Source: Pogostemon cablin (taxonomy: Eukaryota > Streptophyta > Magnoliopsida > Lamiales > Lamiaceae). Taken from it: a stretch of DNA of 64,000 bases. The DNA lies in NCBI GenBank assembly GCA_023678885.1, contig CM043009.1, forward strand, positions 20,205,117 to 20,269,116. Reading direction: 5' to 3'. The position numbers were made by a program, and so were the translations under genes. Under the pieces are notes generated by a model that worked only from the letters and a program-made list of their open reading frames with translations, ran no database searches and was not told where the DNA came from. This document shows, piece by piece, positions 35,774 to 47,915 of this stretch. Each line of letters starts with the position of its first letter. Positions within the stretch are counted from its first letter, which is position 1.

Positions 35774-38398
35774 CTAGCTCAAATTGCCCATATATTTAAG
35801 TCCCATCTTCTCAAGATGTTTCTCAAATATCTTTTGAGCCAAAGGCTTAGTCAGTGGATCTGCTACATTTTCTGCTGAAGCGACTCGATCCATAATGACA
35901 TCGCCTCTCCCCATGATTTCTCTAATCAAGTGGTATCTTCTCAAGATATGCTTGGACCTTTGATGATATCTTGGTTCCTTTGCTTGCGCAATGGCTCCAT
36001 TGTTATCACAGTATATCATTACTGGATCAACAATAGATGGAACTATACCCAACCTTTGGATAAAGTTCCTGATCCAAACAGCTTCCTTCGCTGCATCTGA
36101 TGCAGCTATGTATTCAGCTTCAGTGGTGGAGTCTGCAGTAGTTTCTTGTTTGGAACTCTTCCAACTTACTGCACCACCATTCAAAGTGAATATATAACCT
36201 GACATTGACTTAGAGTCATCCACATCAGACTGAAAACTAGAATCAGTATATCCTTCTAATTTCAGCTCTCCAGGGCCGTATATCAAAAAGATATCCTTAG
36301 TCCTTCTCAAGTACTTAAGGATCATCTTGACAACCTTCCAGTGTTCTTCACCTGGATTTGACAGATATCTGCTCGTGACACTCAGAGCATGAGCGACATC
36401 AGGTCTTGTATACAACATTGCATACATTATGCTTCCAATTGCTGAAGCATAAGGCACGCGAGTTATTCTTTCTCTTTCTTCAGGAGTCTTAGGAGACATA
36501 GCCTTAGAAAGTGAAATCCCATGACTCATTGGCAAGAATCCTCATTTGGATTCTTCCATACTAAATCTCTTTAGTATTTTATCTATGTACATAGATTGGG
36601 ATAGTCCGATCATCCTTCTAGATCTATCTCTATAGATCTTTATTCCTAGAATAAATGATGCTTCTCCCAAGTCCTTCATGGAGAATTGTTTAGACAACCA
36701 AGTTCTTGTTGATTGCAACATTCCTATATCATTTCCGATAAGTAGGATGTCATCAACATAGAGCACAAGAAAAGTAACTGCACTCCCACTAACTTTCTTG
36801 TATACACATGGTTCATCCGGATTCTTTTGAAAATCAAATGATTTGGTTGTTTCATCGAATCGAATGTTCCAACTCCTCGAAGCTTGTTTAAGCCCATAAA
36901 TGGATCTTTGAAGCTTGCAAACCTTTTCCTCACTCCCACTAGATATAAAGCCCTCAGGTTGCTTCATATAGATCTCTTCCTTAACGTTACCATTAAGAAA
37001 AACAGTCTTTACATCCATTTGCCATATCTCATAGTCATAATATGCAGATATAGCTAATAAAATCCGAATGGATTTCAGCATTGCTACTGGTGAAAAGGTT
37101 TCCTCATAGTCAATTCCTTGTTTCTGAGAATAACCTTTAGCAACAAGTCTTGCCTTATAGATAGCTACCTCCCCATCAACTCCAAGCTTTCGCTTGTAAA
37201 CCCATTTGCATCCAATAGGAACTGTTCCTTCTGGTTGGTCTACCAAAGTCCATACTTTGTTAGAGTACATGGAATCCATCTCGGATTGTATTGCTTCTTG
37301 CCATTTCTTTGAGTCAATGTCTGACATTGCCTCTCTATAGCTTCTTGGATCATTATCCAAGAGGAGTCCCTCTTCTTTGTTTTCTAATAACAAAGTGTAC
37401 CTATTAGGTAACTTAGGTATCCTTTCGGATCTTCTAAGAGGTTGTGTATTAGATGCCCCAGTTTCTACTGGTTGTTCACTCACAGCAATTGGGAGTTTTG
37501 TTGTTTCTTGAACTTCTTCAAGTTCTACGAGTTTACCATTTCTATCAGATAGAAATTCTTCTTCAAGAAATGTAGCATTCCTTGAAACAAACACCTTTTG
37601 TTCCGAGGTATCGTAGAAGTAATATCCAATTAATTCCTTTGGATATCCAACAAATTTATATATTTTGGATCTCATATCCAATTTATCTCCCATTTGTTGC
37701 TTCACATAAGCATCACACCCCCATACCCGAAGGTACTTGTACGAGGGTGTTTTGCCATACCATATCTCATAAGGTGTAGTAGGGACGACTTTAGAAAGCA
37801 CCCTATTTAATAGGTGTGCTGCCATTTCTAAAGCATGGCCCCAAAAAGAAAGAGGTAAAGAAGTGAAACTCATCATTGATCGAACCATGTCCATCAAGGT
37901 TCGATTCCTACGTTCCGAAACTCCATTGAGTTGGGGAGTACCAGGAGGAGTCTACTATGAGAGAATCTCATTATCTTTTAGATAATCTAGAAATTCTGCA
38001 CTTAAGTATTCGCCTCCTCGATCTGATCGAAGTGTTTTTATACTTAAGCCAGTTTGTTTCTCTACTTCAGTTCTGAATTCTTTGAACTTTTCAAAAACTT
38101 CAGATTTGTATCTTAATAGGTACACATAACCATACCTAGAGAAGTCATCGGTAAAGGTTAAGAAGTAGCTATAGTTTCCACGGGCATTAACACTTAATGG
38201 GCCACATACATCTGTATGAATTAATTCCAATAGATGTGTAGCTCGCTCCACTTGTCCAACAAATGGAGATTTGGTCATTTTTCCCTTGAGGCAGGACTCA
38301 CATGTTGGCAGTTCTTGCTCGTCCTTAAGGTCAATGTCCAGTTTGATTGCAGTGGTGACACTTATCATTGGCCTGAGAAGTTTTCGTTTTCTTGACAC
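35774..38398 (-). pseudogene. Copia integrase, reverse transcriptase and RNase H with in-frame stops
   Basis: One frame holds, from right to left: the CxxC of the GAG-pre-integrase region (CESCLKGKMTKSPF), the integrase core (HTDVCGPL, FTDDFSRYGYVYLL, RSDRGGEY), RT (WVYKRKLGVDG, LVAKGYSQ, GLKQASRSW, catalytic YVDDILL) and RNase H (GYTDSSF, SKQETTADSTTEAEYIA, CDNNGAI, DPLTKPL). Stops are two consecutive TAGs near 37950 and a TGA near 36540. The protease and the start of the pre-integrase region are missing (see the gag junction). The enzymes would copy and insert the element; this copy is dead. Confidence 0.92.
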
Positions 38399-39110
38399 CT
38401 CCCTTTGCTTTCAGTTTGTTGGGATTGTTAGAACCCTTTCTATTTCCTTTCTTTTTCTTTGGCTTTGCAGCCTTAGATCCAGAAGTGGACCCAACAAACA
38501 TGATTGATTTGTTCCTTTTCATCGTGGACTCAGTTGTCTTTAACATGCTAACAAGCTCAGTGAGACTTTTCATCATGTTATGCATGTTATAATTAACAAC
38601 AAATGTGTCAAATGAAGGGGGCAGAGACTGCAACAACAAGTCAGTACAAAGCTCAGGTGGAACCTCAACTTTCAATGACGCGAGTCGTTCCGTTAGGGCT
38701 ATCATCTTCAATCCATGTTCCTGGACTGAAGAGCCCTCAGCCATGTGACTGCGGAAGAGCTCTTTAGATATCTCATATCTTTGTTGCCTGCTATTCTCGC
38801 CAAACAAGTTTTCAAGACGTTTAAGAATAGCATAAGCAGAGGTTTGATGCTCATTTTGTCTCTGCAGCTCACTTGACATGGATGCTAACATGTAGCATCG
38901 AGCTTTCAGATCGTCATCCTGATGACGTTTGAACTTCTCAAGTTCCTCAGTCGTATCATTAGCACCAGGTGCTTCAGGGATTGGTTTGTCAAGAACGTAT
39001 TCACTTCTTTCAGATTTTAAGAGAATTTTGAAATTTCTCAGCCAATCATTAAAGTTTGGTCCAATTAACTTGTTTTGTCCAATTAAAGCGGTTATATGAT
39101 TGTTTGCCAT
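38331..39110 (-). pseudogene. Copia gag, cut within the zinc knuckle
   Basis: The ATG is at 39110. The N-terminus (LIGQNKLIGPNFNDWLRNFK) and central part are typical of copia gag (UBN2-type). A basic stretch (KPKKKKGNRKGSNN) precedes CHHCNQTGH, the first three ligands of a CCHC knuckle. The frame stops there at 38331. From about 38340 the sequence is integrase-side pol in another frame, so a deletion removed the end of gag, the protease and part of the pre-integrase domain. Confidence 0.88.
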
Positions 39111-40380
39111 TAGATGAATCTACAAAATGATGAAGCAGAAAATGAGAAAACTATGAAAATTAATATTAATTTAATATAAGGTCTTCAATATTAAATGTCT
39201 CCCACTATTTTATTCGAATTTCATAACCCCAATGAAAATCGGAAAATCATAATTTTCTAGTAGGCTTGAGGTCCAATGAAAATCCCTCATGCCCCAATTT
39301 TATGAGCCCATGAAAAATTTTCTTTGGTAGTAAAACATTTTACAATTGTATCACTATACAACCCTCAATTTGTTTTACCTCTCCTTTCACGCATACCTCA
39401 ATTGTATGAGCCCATACGTTACTTAGTGTCAAACAATACCTATCAAACCTTCATGCAATTAAAACATCAAAACACCCCACGACTCATGGCCGATGCAGTG
39501 ATGCATTTAATTCATGAGCATAAATATGATAGATAAAGAACACAGCTTTCTTCCACAAACCCACCCCACGACTCATGACCAGTGGTTAAGTGTAGTATAA
39601 GTATTTAAACAGCATCCGGGATATTTTAGATACTAAAGACTATTAGTATCGATTATATGCTTATTAGCATCAATAAAATCCTGCTACTAAAAAGCGTATT
39701 TTTAGTAGTGATCATAGGAACACTACAATATGCTCCTATATTGATTTTTAATTTATTGAATGTTATCACTCGAAATTAGTACTGAATTGGCGTGAATAGA
39801 CACAATCGGAACAATTACTGATTCTAAATTTGTACACTGGTTGAGAGAATCCTTGTGTTTTTTGTAAATATGACCATTAGCTAGCATCACAAGCAGTACA
39901 TGAAAAACTTGCAATTTCGCAATATGGTGTCCATCTTGATGTGCATAGGCTATTTCTAGTTTCTGCTTTCTTATTTTGATAATTCTCATTAAAGCTTTAA
40001 CTGTCTCATTAACCCAATTTTTTCAAAAAAAGATGATGTTGGAGACTTTGAAGAGGTGTTATAATTATCATTTGGAATCCTTTGCAGGTTGAAGAAGCAA
40101 GGTAGCCACTCGAAAGGGCATTTGAGTAAAAACAAAGGAAGCAAAAATAGCTCCGGACAGGTACTTCAATGAAATCTCAGCCACCCCGCATTGTCATCTA
40201 AACCCGAGCTCAAAACGGTTACAACCAACTCTTAAAAATGGCGAAGTAAAGAGGGTGAAGTTATTAAAATGACAGCAATGATGTTAAAAATGATATCGTG
40301 CTGAATCAAAGACGACGTAAAGCTTAACATGCAGAGCTAGCATTGCTGTTTGTTGTGGAATAAGACTTAAGAAAATGGTT
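39111..40380. other. Copia leader remnant and unassigned AT-rich sequence
   Basis: 39111-39600 is probably the copia leader, with two copies of CCCACGACTCATG (39476, 39566). 39690-39712 contains CTACTAAAAA..TTTTTAGTAG, a 10-bp hairpin. The rest shows no supported gene. Confidence 0.45.
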
Positions 40381-40385
40381 AAATG

Positions 40386-40730
40386 TAGTGTGCACCCGGG
40401 TGCACACGAAGCTTCGTGTGCACCCACATACAAATATAAACAAAAACATATACAATTATGAGTAAAAATGTATACAATTTAATTGTTAATTTTTTTAATG
40501 AAAAATTGAGTGTAAAAAAATATACAATTATTAAAATACATGTATATACTATTGAATAAAAAGTTATACACATATAAATGATGGTTTTTTTAATGAAAAA
40601 CTTAGTGTGAAAAAAGTATACAATTATTACAAAACACGCATACAAAAGAGAATAACATGTATACAAAATAGAATAAGAAGTTATACACATATGGGTGTAC
40701 CCTTGCACCTGGGTGCACCTAATATACACT
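40386..40730. mobile_element. MITE-like element with palindromic GTGCACCC ends
   Basis: The left end has two overlapping perfect palindromes: GTGTGCACCCGGGTGCACAC at 40388-40407, and a 24-bp one at 40400-40423 centred on AAGCTT. The right end has GCACCTGGGTGCACC (about 40706-40720) and AATATACACT. The inside holds repeated GTATACAATTATTA and AGTTATACACATAT words. Target duplications are not clear. Confidence 0.5.
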
Positions 40731-41609
40731 CCTTCTGAAATAAGACAATAACGATATAGTTAAACCTTGCCTTCTTGGAAAATAGTCTGTATTTTATCAT
40801 AAATTTTAATGTTATATATGTATCATGCATTACTTCTTCATTACATGATATAATTCACAAATTGTATAACACTATAATTCATTAAATCCTTCATTTTTGT
40901 ATGGTTTACGGTTTTGCTGGACATTTGTTTTGATTACATTTTTAAAGGTCTTAGATCTATATTCAGTAATTTTTTTCCTGCGCTTTACAAAACTAATGTC
41001 CAACCCTTTTGATATACTTATTAATAAAAAAATGTTAATTTTATGGATATTTTAATAATTTTCTGTTATAATTAATGGAGATATAATAAAGTATATTGAA
41101 TATGTTAAGTAAGAGTAATATTTCTGTAGATAAAATGTAAGAGAGATAGTTGATTTGATTTTTTTTTACCATTTTAAAATTTTATAAACGGAATATTTTC
41201 TTTTAGACGAATTAAATATTTATTTTAAACTATTTTTAAATTATTTGATTGTGTAAATCGTTCTAGAAATGTAAAAACTTTTTAAGAACCATCGTACGTG
41301 TAAAAAAATGTGAGTTTTTTCTGTGCGTTGAAATATTTATTTTTAAGTACTCTTAAATTATAATAAGCTTTGCAAATATTTTCTTAAGTTACTGTTTTTT
41401 GTTACTATATTATCTTTATAATATATATATAATGAAAAAAATAATTATCAAACACAATTTCAGATATTCAATTTTATTATGTGAAATTAATAATTTAAAA
41501 CTAAAACTTAATTATCCCGCGTGTTACGAGGGTTTCATACTGGTATATATATCGGTTTACCGACTTACCACGCCTAATTATTAATACTATTTACTAAATA
41601 TAGTAAATT
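40731..41609. other. AT-rich spacer, no gene seen
   Basis: Low-complexity AT-rich DNA without a convincing coding frame. Confidence 0.5.
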
Positions 41610-41684
<75 letters not shown>

Positions 41685-41713
41685 GTTGTTGTTGTTGTTG
41701 TTGTTGTTGTTTT
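41610..41713. repeat. Compound microsatellite (ATA)n(ATT)n(GTT)n
   Basis: About 35 bp of ATA repeats, then about 39 bp of ATT repeats, then about 29 bp of GTT repeats. The first two blocks are complementary. Confidence 0.95.
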
Positions 41714-42256
41714 GGTTTCGATTAAGCCATGTATTCACTATTTCTTACTCCGTCACCCATTTCGAATTATCAATGAATTAATTATTATTATTATTATTAT
41801 CTATTATGAATATACGTACAATACTTAATAATTAAGATATAATATATTTTTCAAATTAATACACATACGTGTACACTTTCTTATCATTATTATTATTATG
41901 AGAACACGTGTGATACTTAATAATTAAAAATAGTATTTATATAAATAAAACAATTTAATAATATATCTAAATTAATGCATATAAATATGTATGCACACAT
42001 ATATTCACATATTGTCACAATTTTTTATCACGAATGTCTCAAATAAAATGTAAACATAAATAAAATGTAGAAACAACTGTCACGTAATTGTCATATTATT
42101 ATCATATAATTGCCACATAATTATAAAATGCACATAACACAAATTAAATTATATTGGCACATGAGTAGTGGGAAGCTCGGGTGTCACATGTATAATTTAT
42201 CCCTAGGCTTTAGGGTATAATTATAATTTTACCCTTGTAGTTTAGGGAATAATTTA
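41714..42256. other. AT-rich spacer with short ATT microsatellites
   Basis: ATTATTATT runs occur near 41783 and 41888. 42185-42256 is a CCCTANNNTTTAGGG-like repeat that the next element has split. Confidence 0.5.
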
Positions 42257-42570
42257 GGGGTAAATATCAAAATTAGTCATGTAACTATGACATTTTCCAA
42301 CTTTAGTCATTTTTTGTCCATTTTTAGTACTTTTGATCCCTTTTTCAAAATTTGGTCCTATTTTGGTCAACTTTTATTCCTAAATGTATGCACTTCGGAC
42401 CATTTTTGGACATTTTTTTAACATAAATGACTAAATTTGGACAAAAAAGAATAAATTTGAACTAAAAGAACTAAAAATAAACAAAAATGGACCAAAATTG
42501 AGAATTACAAAAGAAAAATGACTAAAGTTGAAAAACGTCATAGTGTAGGACCAATTTTGATATTTACCCT
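42257..42570. mobile_element. MITE with ~50-bp inverted ends and 8-bp target duplication
   Basis: The left end GGGGTAAATATCAAAATT pairs with the right end AATTTTGATATTTACCCT, and pairing continues through GACATTTTCCAACTTTAGTC and its mirror. The 8-bp direct repeat ATAATTTA flanks it (42249-42256 and 42571-42578), fitting a hAT-type MITE. No coding region. Confidence 0.82.
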
Positions 42571-43864
42571 ATAATTTATCCCTAAAATTTAGAGTATAAT
42601 AGTCATTTAAATATAATAAATAATCTAAAAATAAAATAAAAAACAACATTAGGAATTAATTAAGAAGTACCGACACCAATTCAATTGGTGTCCCTGTTAT
42701 TCACAAGTCATACTCATAAATTTGAACCTCTTTTCATTTATACATTTTAGCTTAAATTGTATTTCACATCACATTCAATATAAAAGCCTAGTCTATTCAA
42801 TATAATTTCTAGGTATTTAAACAAATTACACATATAGATTATATAAATATAAATAAAATGCAGTAAATATTGTACCAGTTGATTTTCTAGCCGTTATATT
42901 ACATTATTTTAAAAAAAAAGCCACATTTGAAGCCTTGTTGGAGGTTACAACAATATCTTCCTCTCCCTAATGAAGAAGGGCTGGAGATGTTAATTAGCTT
43001 TGGAGAACGACTTCGATGGCAACAAGCATCACTAGCTCCTTGTAATTTTCTAAACATTGAGGACATATGGTTGATCTTCGAGCAACATCAAAGTTCTCAT
43101 AGACGCGTTTTGTTAAAGTAGGAAGTGTAGTTGTGACGATTTTCAATGAATTCAAAGACTCCACTAGATTACGTAGAATCCTCTCGTTGCCCAGCTTGAA
43201 ATATTACAAAAATAAAAAATCAGATAATCAAACCAAGATTCACAAAAGAATTGGATGACAAAATTTGATCACCTATTTTGCAGGCGCTGCAGCACCATTC
43301 GAGTTCTCTTCTTCTTGCGCCTTTTCAGAATAATTGCTGCTTCTGCGTACGCAAATCTGGCCACGCATTTTGGCTCTCTAATGGAGACTACCACATCAAC
43401 CATAACCAACCACCATTGTTTTCCAAGTGAATCCCATCATCAAACAATAGTCTTTTTCTAATTCAAATTCTCCCGGTGGTTGTGGTGGAGGTTCATCCCC
43501 GCAACTTCTTCTCAGTTGCCAATATAGGAGTTATTTGAAAATGTAGAAAACTGGTTACTCTTTGGTATTGGTCAAACAGAATATCCATACTCCTATTTTG
43601 CAAATATATAGTACCTGACTTACCCAACAGAGATGGGTTGAATTTTTTAGAAAAAATAAAACGATACTCAAAGTAATACGAGAGCAATTTTCTCATAAAT
43701 TAAAGAAAGAACTCAAATCTCAGCCTGAAAAAGTGAAATATCTTATCTTACACTGTTAAAGCGTGTCAAAAAAGAGCAACAACAAACAAAGGCAAGCAAT
43801 GATTTCCAATTTGCCACATTTTGCCCATGGTTGAATGAGCCTGTTCTGAGTCACCCATGAATAC
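42571..43864. other. Unassigned region
   Basis: 42900-43130 read on the minus strand has gene-like words (for example STICPQCLENYKEL) but also stops; I cannot name it. The remainder shows no supported feature. Confidence 0.35.
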
Positions 43865-44789
43865 TGTAACAACAAAATTTGTATTTACTAAAATAATAAA
43901 TACAAAAAAAATTACAAAGAAAATTCAAGATGGATTGAACTTGAGAATTTAAGTAAACAGCTTCTATTTATCCTCTGATTCCTCTCTTGAGTTGACTTTC
44001 TTGACTTTTTCAACTTTCTGAGCCGGATCTTCTAATGAAGCTTGTCCATGCTCGGGGTTGACTTGAAGCTTTAAAATATTTATCCGGAGGCGTCGAGCCT
44101 TTGTTCGGATCAAATGTTAACTTGAAGATTTGTCGTGAAGAACGCCGTTCAGTTTGGTAGAATATTGACTTCACGGAGACTGTTCGATGAATTTGATATG
44201 AAGAACGACGTTCAATTGGTAGAACGTTGACTTCACGGAGACTGCTGGATGAATTTGATATGAAGAACGTCGGATCAGAGGGGCTGGACACCTTGACCTC
44301 TGACCGGAGGCGGTTGGATGGAAGAACGCTGGATCGGAGGGGATTAGAACCTTGATCTCTGATCGCAGACCGTTCTTGACTTGAAGATGCTTAAAGATCT
44401 CAAGTCTTGACTTGAAGATGCTTGAAGATCTCAAATCTTTACTTGAAGATGCTTGAATATCTCAAGGGAGCACTGCTCGTATTCTTGATCTCTTCAAAAG
44501 CGCGTCTTCAGATTTTTTTTGCGTGTTTGGAATGAGGACCGAAGGCCCTTATTTATATGTAGAGAAAATAATCACTTGAGAGATATTTTCTCCTTTAAAA
44601 GATATATTGGGCTTTTCTCCTTTAATTAAGTCTGCTGGATTGAATAAGACTCAATTATCAATTATTTACTCATTTATTTTAGGAATTAATTTATTTAAAT
44701 TCTTTAATAAATAAATAATTAATTGATAATTATTGCATTAATTTGTCATATATTTTTATTTAATAGACAATAAAATTCAGGTGCCTACA
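43865..44789 (-). mobile_element. Solo LTR, copy 1, target duplication AATAC
   Basis: It reads TGTAACAACAAAATTTG..GGTGCCTACA on the plus strand, flanked by AATAC at 43860-43864 and 44790-44794. A TATAAATA on the minus strand (about 44548-44557) suggests minus orientation. A second copy is at 59448-60353. Internal direct repeats (CTTGACTTGAAGATGCTT..ATCTCAA, 44370-44465) are present. Confidence 0.85.
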
Positions 44790-45379
44790 AATACAACTCA
44801 CATTTTGCCAATCCAAAATCTCCAATTTTGACTCTGAATGTAAACCCTTTAGATCATATTTGATCATACACCTATGTTTTTCCTAAATCCGTTATAATAA
44901 TAAAAAAAATTCGTCATCGATTTTTTTTCTCTCACAGTTGTAATACACGTGTCCATATTTAAGTAATAAAAATTTGGAATGAATTTGTAACACATGATTT
45001 TTAAAATTTTTTTCTTTTCTATTAAATTCAACAAAAATTATTTTACTAGAGATAATATGATTACTTAAATTTGGAGATATGTGTTCATAATATTTTTTTC
45101 TCAGTTTTATATGAAATAGTTTCATATAAATTAAATAAAAATTATAAAATTTTCCAAAGACCTCAAGCATATCCATTTTAGATAATCTTTTAATGATGTC
45201 GAATAATATATAATGTGAAAATTTAATATACATACAAGGCCCAGAAGGCAAAATTACTCATATTATGTAATAAAGATAATACGTAAATATTAATGTGCTT
45301 AATAATATGCTTTATTATGTTGGAAGTATTTTGTAAAAATAATTTGACAAATTTTATTTTTAATTGTAGCTCATTGAAT
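44790..45379. other. AT-rich spacer
   Basis: No supported feature. A minus-strand 119-codon frame here is AT-driven and lacks any recognisable motif. Confidence 0.5.
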
Positions 45380-46106
45380 ATGTCTGACATCACTAAGAAG
45401 GAATTCACCGAGCTTGCCCTAGATGGCAACAATTATTTAACATGGGTTCTAGATGTGGAAATGCACCTAGCTGCTAATGATTTAAGCGAGACTGTCATTC
45501 CAAATGCTAATACTACTCTAGCCCAGAAGGCTAAATCACTCATATTCATTCGTCATCATTTGAACAAAGATTTAAAAAATGAGTACCTAACCGAAAAAGA
45601 TCCTCTTATCTTATGGCAATCCTTGAAGGATCGTTTTGATCAGCAAACTGTGATAATTCTCCCTCAAGCTCAATATGATTGGTTGAATTTATGATTCCAA
45701 GATTTCAAATCAGTTACATAATATAACTCCACTCTACATCGTATTGTCTCGCAGTTGAAACTTTGTAAGCAGACAATTACTGAAATTGAACTGATTGAAA
45801 AGACTCTTTCCACCTTCCATGCTAATAACCTCGTACTCCAGCAGCAGTATAGAGTCAAAAATTATACTAAGCACTCAAAGCTTATTTCTGCATTATTGAT
45901 AGCAGAAAAACATAACCAGTTGTTAATGAAAAATCATAATGCTAGACCAGCTGGTTTAAAACCTGTGCCTGAAGCACATGGCACATTCTATAAGAATCGA
46001 CGTGGAAGGAGTAGAGGAAGAGCAACACGTAATGGTCGAGGAAATTCACATTGTGCTCATCACAGTGGTAGAGGAAACTTAAGTGGGCCTCAAAGAGGTG
46101 GTCGAG
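45380..46106 (+). pseudogene. Copia-type gag fragment with two stops, cut by element C
   Basis: It starts at ATG 45380: LALDGNNYLTWVLDVEMHLA, YDWLNL, then TGA at 45692, TAA near 45719, then the same frame on (SQLKLCKQTITEIELIEKTL). This is the N-terminal copia gag domain and ends with an Arg/Gly-rich stretch (RGRSRGRATRNGRGNS) that normally precedes the zinc knuckle. Element C begins at 46107 and the rest of this copia element is not found on its other side. Confidence 0.82.
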
Positions 46107-47680
46107 TGATGAGTGATATTTTCACCTAAATTTTAGTATCTTTTTATGTGAGTTTTCGTATATTTTTATCTGTATTTTATGTGTTATTTGGTTGTGTTTT
46201 GTGTTTTCATGGAAATGTGTGTGAATGAGCTTAAACCTATAATTTTTACTTTTTATTTGATGGTAGATATGATAAGGAAGACGTAGGAAAAAGCGGATCT
46301 CAATTCGGAGTTGAAACGAGGGAGAACGAGCCAAAATAGTGAAGAAATACAGGAGCCAGCACCAACACGGGCCGTGTAGCCAATACGGCCCTGTAAGCGA
46401 TGGCCGTGCGGCGACACCTATTCGTTCAACACGGGCACCTTAAGACCGTGTCCAGTCGCACGAGTCGTGTTGGCAGCATGAGCCATGTCATCAACACGGC
46501 CCTGTAAGAAAAGGCCGTGCGGGAGCATCAGATTACACAACACGGGCACCTTATGGCCATGTGGCAGAGCACGACTCGTGCTGTGTAAAATCCTGGTAAA
46601 AAAATCAGAATCCTTCTAGAAGCCTCCCAAGAGGTATAAATACCCAATACTTCAATATGTAAAAAAGAGATCTGAAATTCTACCTTCCCCACACACCTCA
46701 CACACTATTTCCTCCATCCTTCACCTTCACCTTCATCCATTCTTCATCCTTTGGATCTACCTTGATCCAACCATCACATCCTCCATCCAAGTAGCTAGAG
46801 AAGCAAGGAAGAGAGGTGAATTGCAAGGGGAAGAAGAAGATCACCATTGGAGACATCCAAGGGAGTTTTCATCTAAACTTTGTATTGAAACCTATTGTTT
46901 AACATGTTTTGTAAGGAATTTAATGTCTATGTTAATTTTCTTATGGATATGAGAGGCTAATCTCCCTTGTGAGATTAGCAATATGAATTGTGTTGGATAA
47001 TTTTTGGTATTTTGCAATTGAATGATTATGTTGATTGAGTTAATTGATTTTCTATCATTGATGCTTTAGATCTTGAGGTTTATGATGATTTGTGTGTTTA
47101 ATTGTTTTAAGCATGTGATTAGATTGAGAAGTCAATTGCATATTTAGGATAATTAAGTGAATCATTTCATCAAACACTTCATGTGCATTATAGATTGTGA
47201 AGAGATTGAGAAGTCCTTCATAGTTTAGAACCCTTTGATAGAACATATCATTTATTAGATTGAGAAGTCAATAGATTATGTGAAGGGACTCTCATTTCAA
47301 GCTTAGTACCTAGTTGGAATTGTTTGAGTGAGAACCAATCAAATGAATGTCATTCCATATCCTATTCATTCCGAGAGGGAGTTTAGGTGATCTTAGTGTT
47401 GGCCCTTAGCCTTTTTCCCATGACACATATGAATTCATTGCATGATACCTAGATTTTCCATGCTTTAAGTATTGTTAATCTCATCTCTATCTACTTGGCT
47501 CATTCATCCATCTCCCATTTATCTATCCATTTATTTTATTGTAATTTCTTGATTATCTTCCCTTCTTGATCATCTCTATAATACTATGATGAACACGAGA
47601 TCGCTTAGACCCTAGTACCTTCCTCCCTGTGGTTCGATAATTTCTTTAATTGGTCATGCCCACTAAACTATGGCTAATCA
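46107..47680 (+). repeat. 5' LTR of element C
   Basis: TGATGAGTGATATTTTCACC..CTATGGCTAATCA. The inverted-word cluster built on ACACGGGCCGTGT and ACGGCCCTG/GGCCGTG is at about 46350-46590. Confidence 0.93.
46635..46642 (+). promoter_or_regulatory. TATA box of element C 5' LTR
   Basis: TATAAATA follows the inverted-word cluster by about 50 bp, in the same position as in element A. Confidence 0.7.
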
Positions 47681-47682
47681 AA

Positions 47683-47700
47683 TGGCGCCGTTGCCGGGGA
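47683..47700 (+). other. Primer-binding site, tRNA-Asp type
   Basis: TGGCGCCGTTGCCGGGGA, 2 bp after the LTR, is a perfect match to the form usual in Athila/Tat elements. Confidence 0.92.
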
Positions 47701-47915
47701 GGCAACGGTTGCTAGTGGTTTAACGAAGGAGTATTTCGATTGGTATTAATAGAGATATTTTTATTGCTTTTTATTATTTGTTTTGGAAAATTTTTGATCT
47801 CATTTTTTCATTTTGATAGGTATGTGAAACTACCTTGAGAGAAGAGGAAGGGGGATCAAAGCCAAAAATAGCAAGTTTGAGAAGAATTGTAGTAAGCCTT
47901 GAGAAGAGCATTTAA

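Larger units (their letters stand above)
34006..39110 (-). mobile_element. Ty1/copia retrotransposon, one LTR only, internally deleted
   Basis: The single LTR is on the left (34006-35759), which is the 3' LTR of this minus-strand element. The order rightwards is RNase H, RT, integrase, gag, matching the copia gene order GAG-INT-RT-RH. No 5' LTR or tRNA-Met-type primer site is found right of 39110, so the 5' end is lost. Confidence 0.85.

Noticed and set aside
36140..36535. Possible separate gene for the C-terminal copia RNase H frame starting at 36535
   Set aside because: It is in the same frame as the RT and separated only by one TGA; it is the tail of the same broken pol.
39685..39740. CACTA transposon end (TTTTTAGTAGTG, CACTACAA)
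   Set aside because: Only a 10-bp hairpin and a short CACTA-like word; no matching opposite terminus or 3-bp duplication found.
40088..40160. Exon-like segment with CAG before and GTACTT after (KKQGSHSKGHLSKNKG)
   Set aside because: It is short, contains a stop in its first codons in the likely frame and has no neighbouring exons; not enough to call a gene.
42900..43130. Minus-strand gene-like words suggesting a host gene fragment
   Set aside because: Every frame has stops and no family could be recognised with confidence; left as unassigned.
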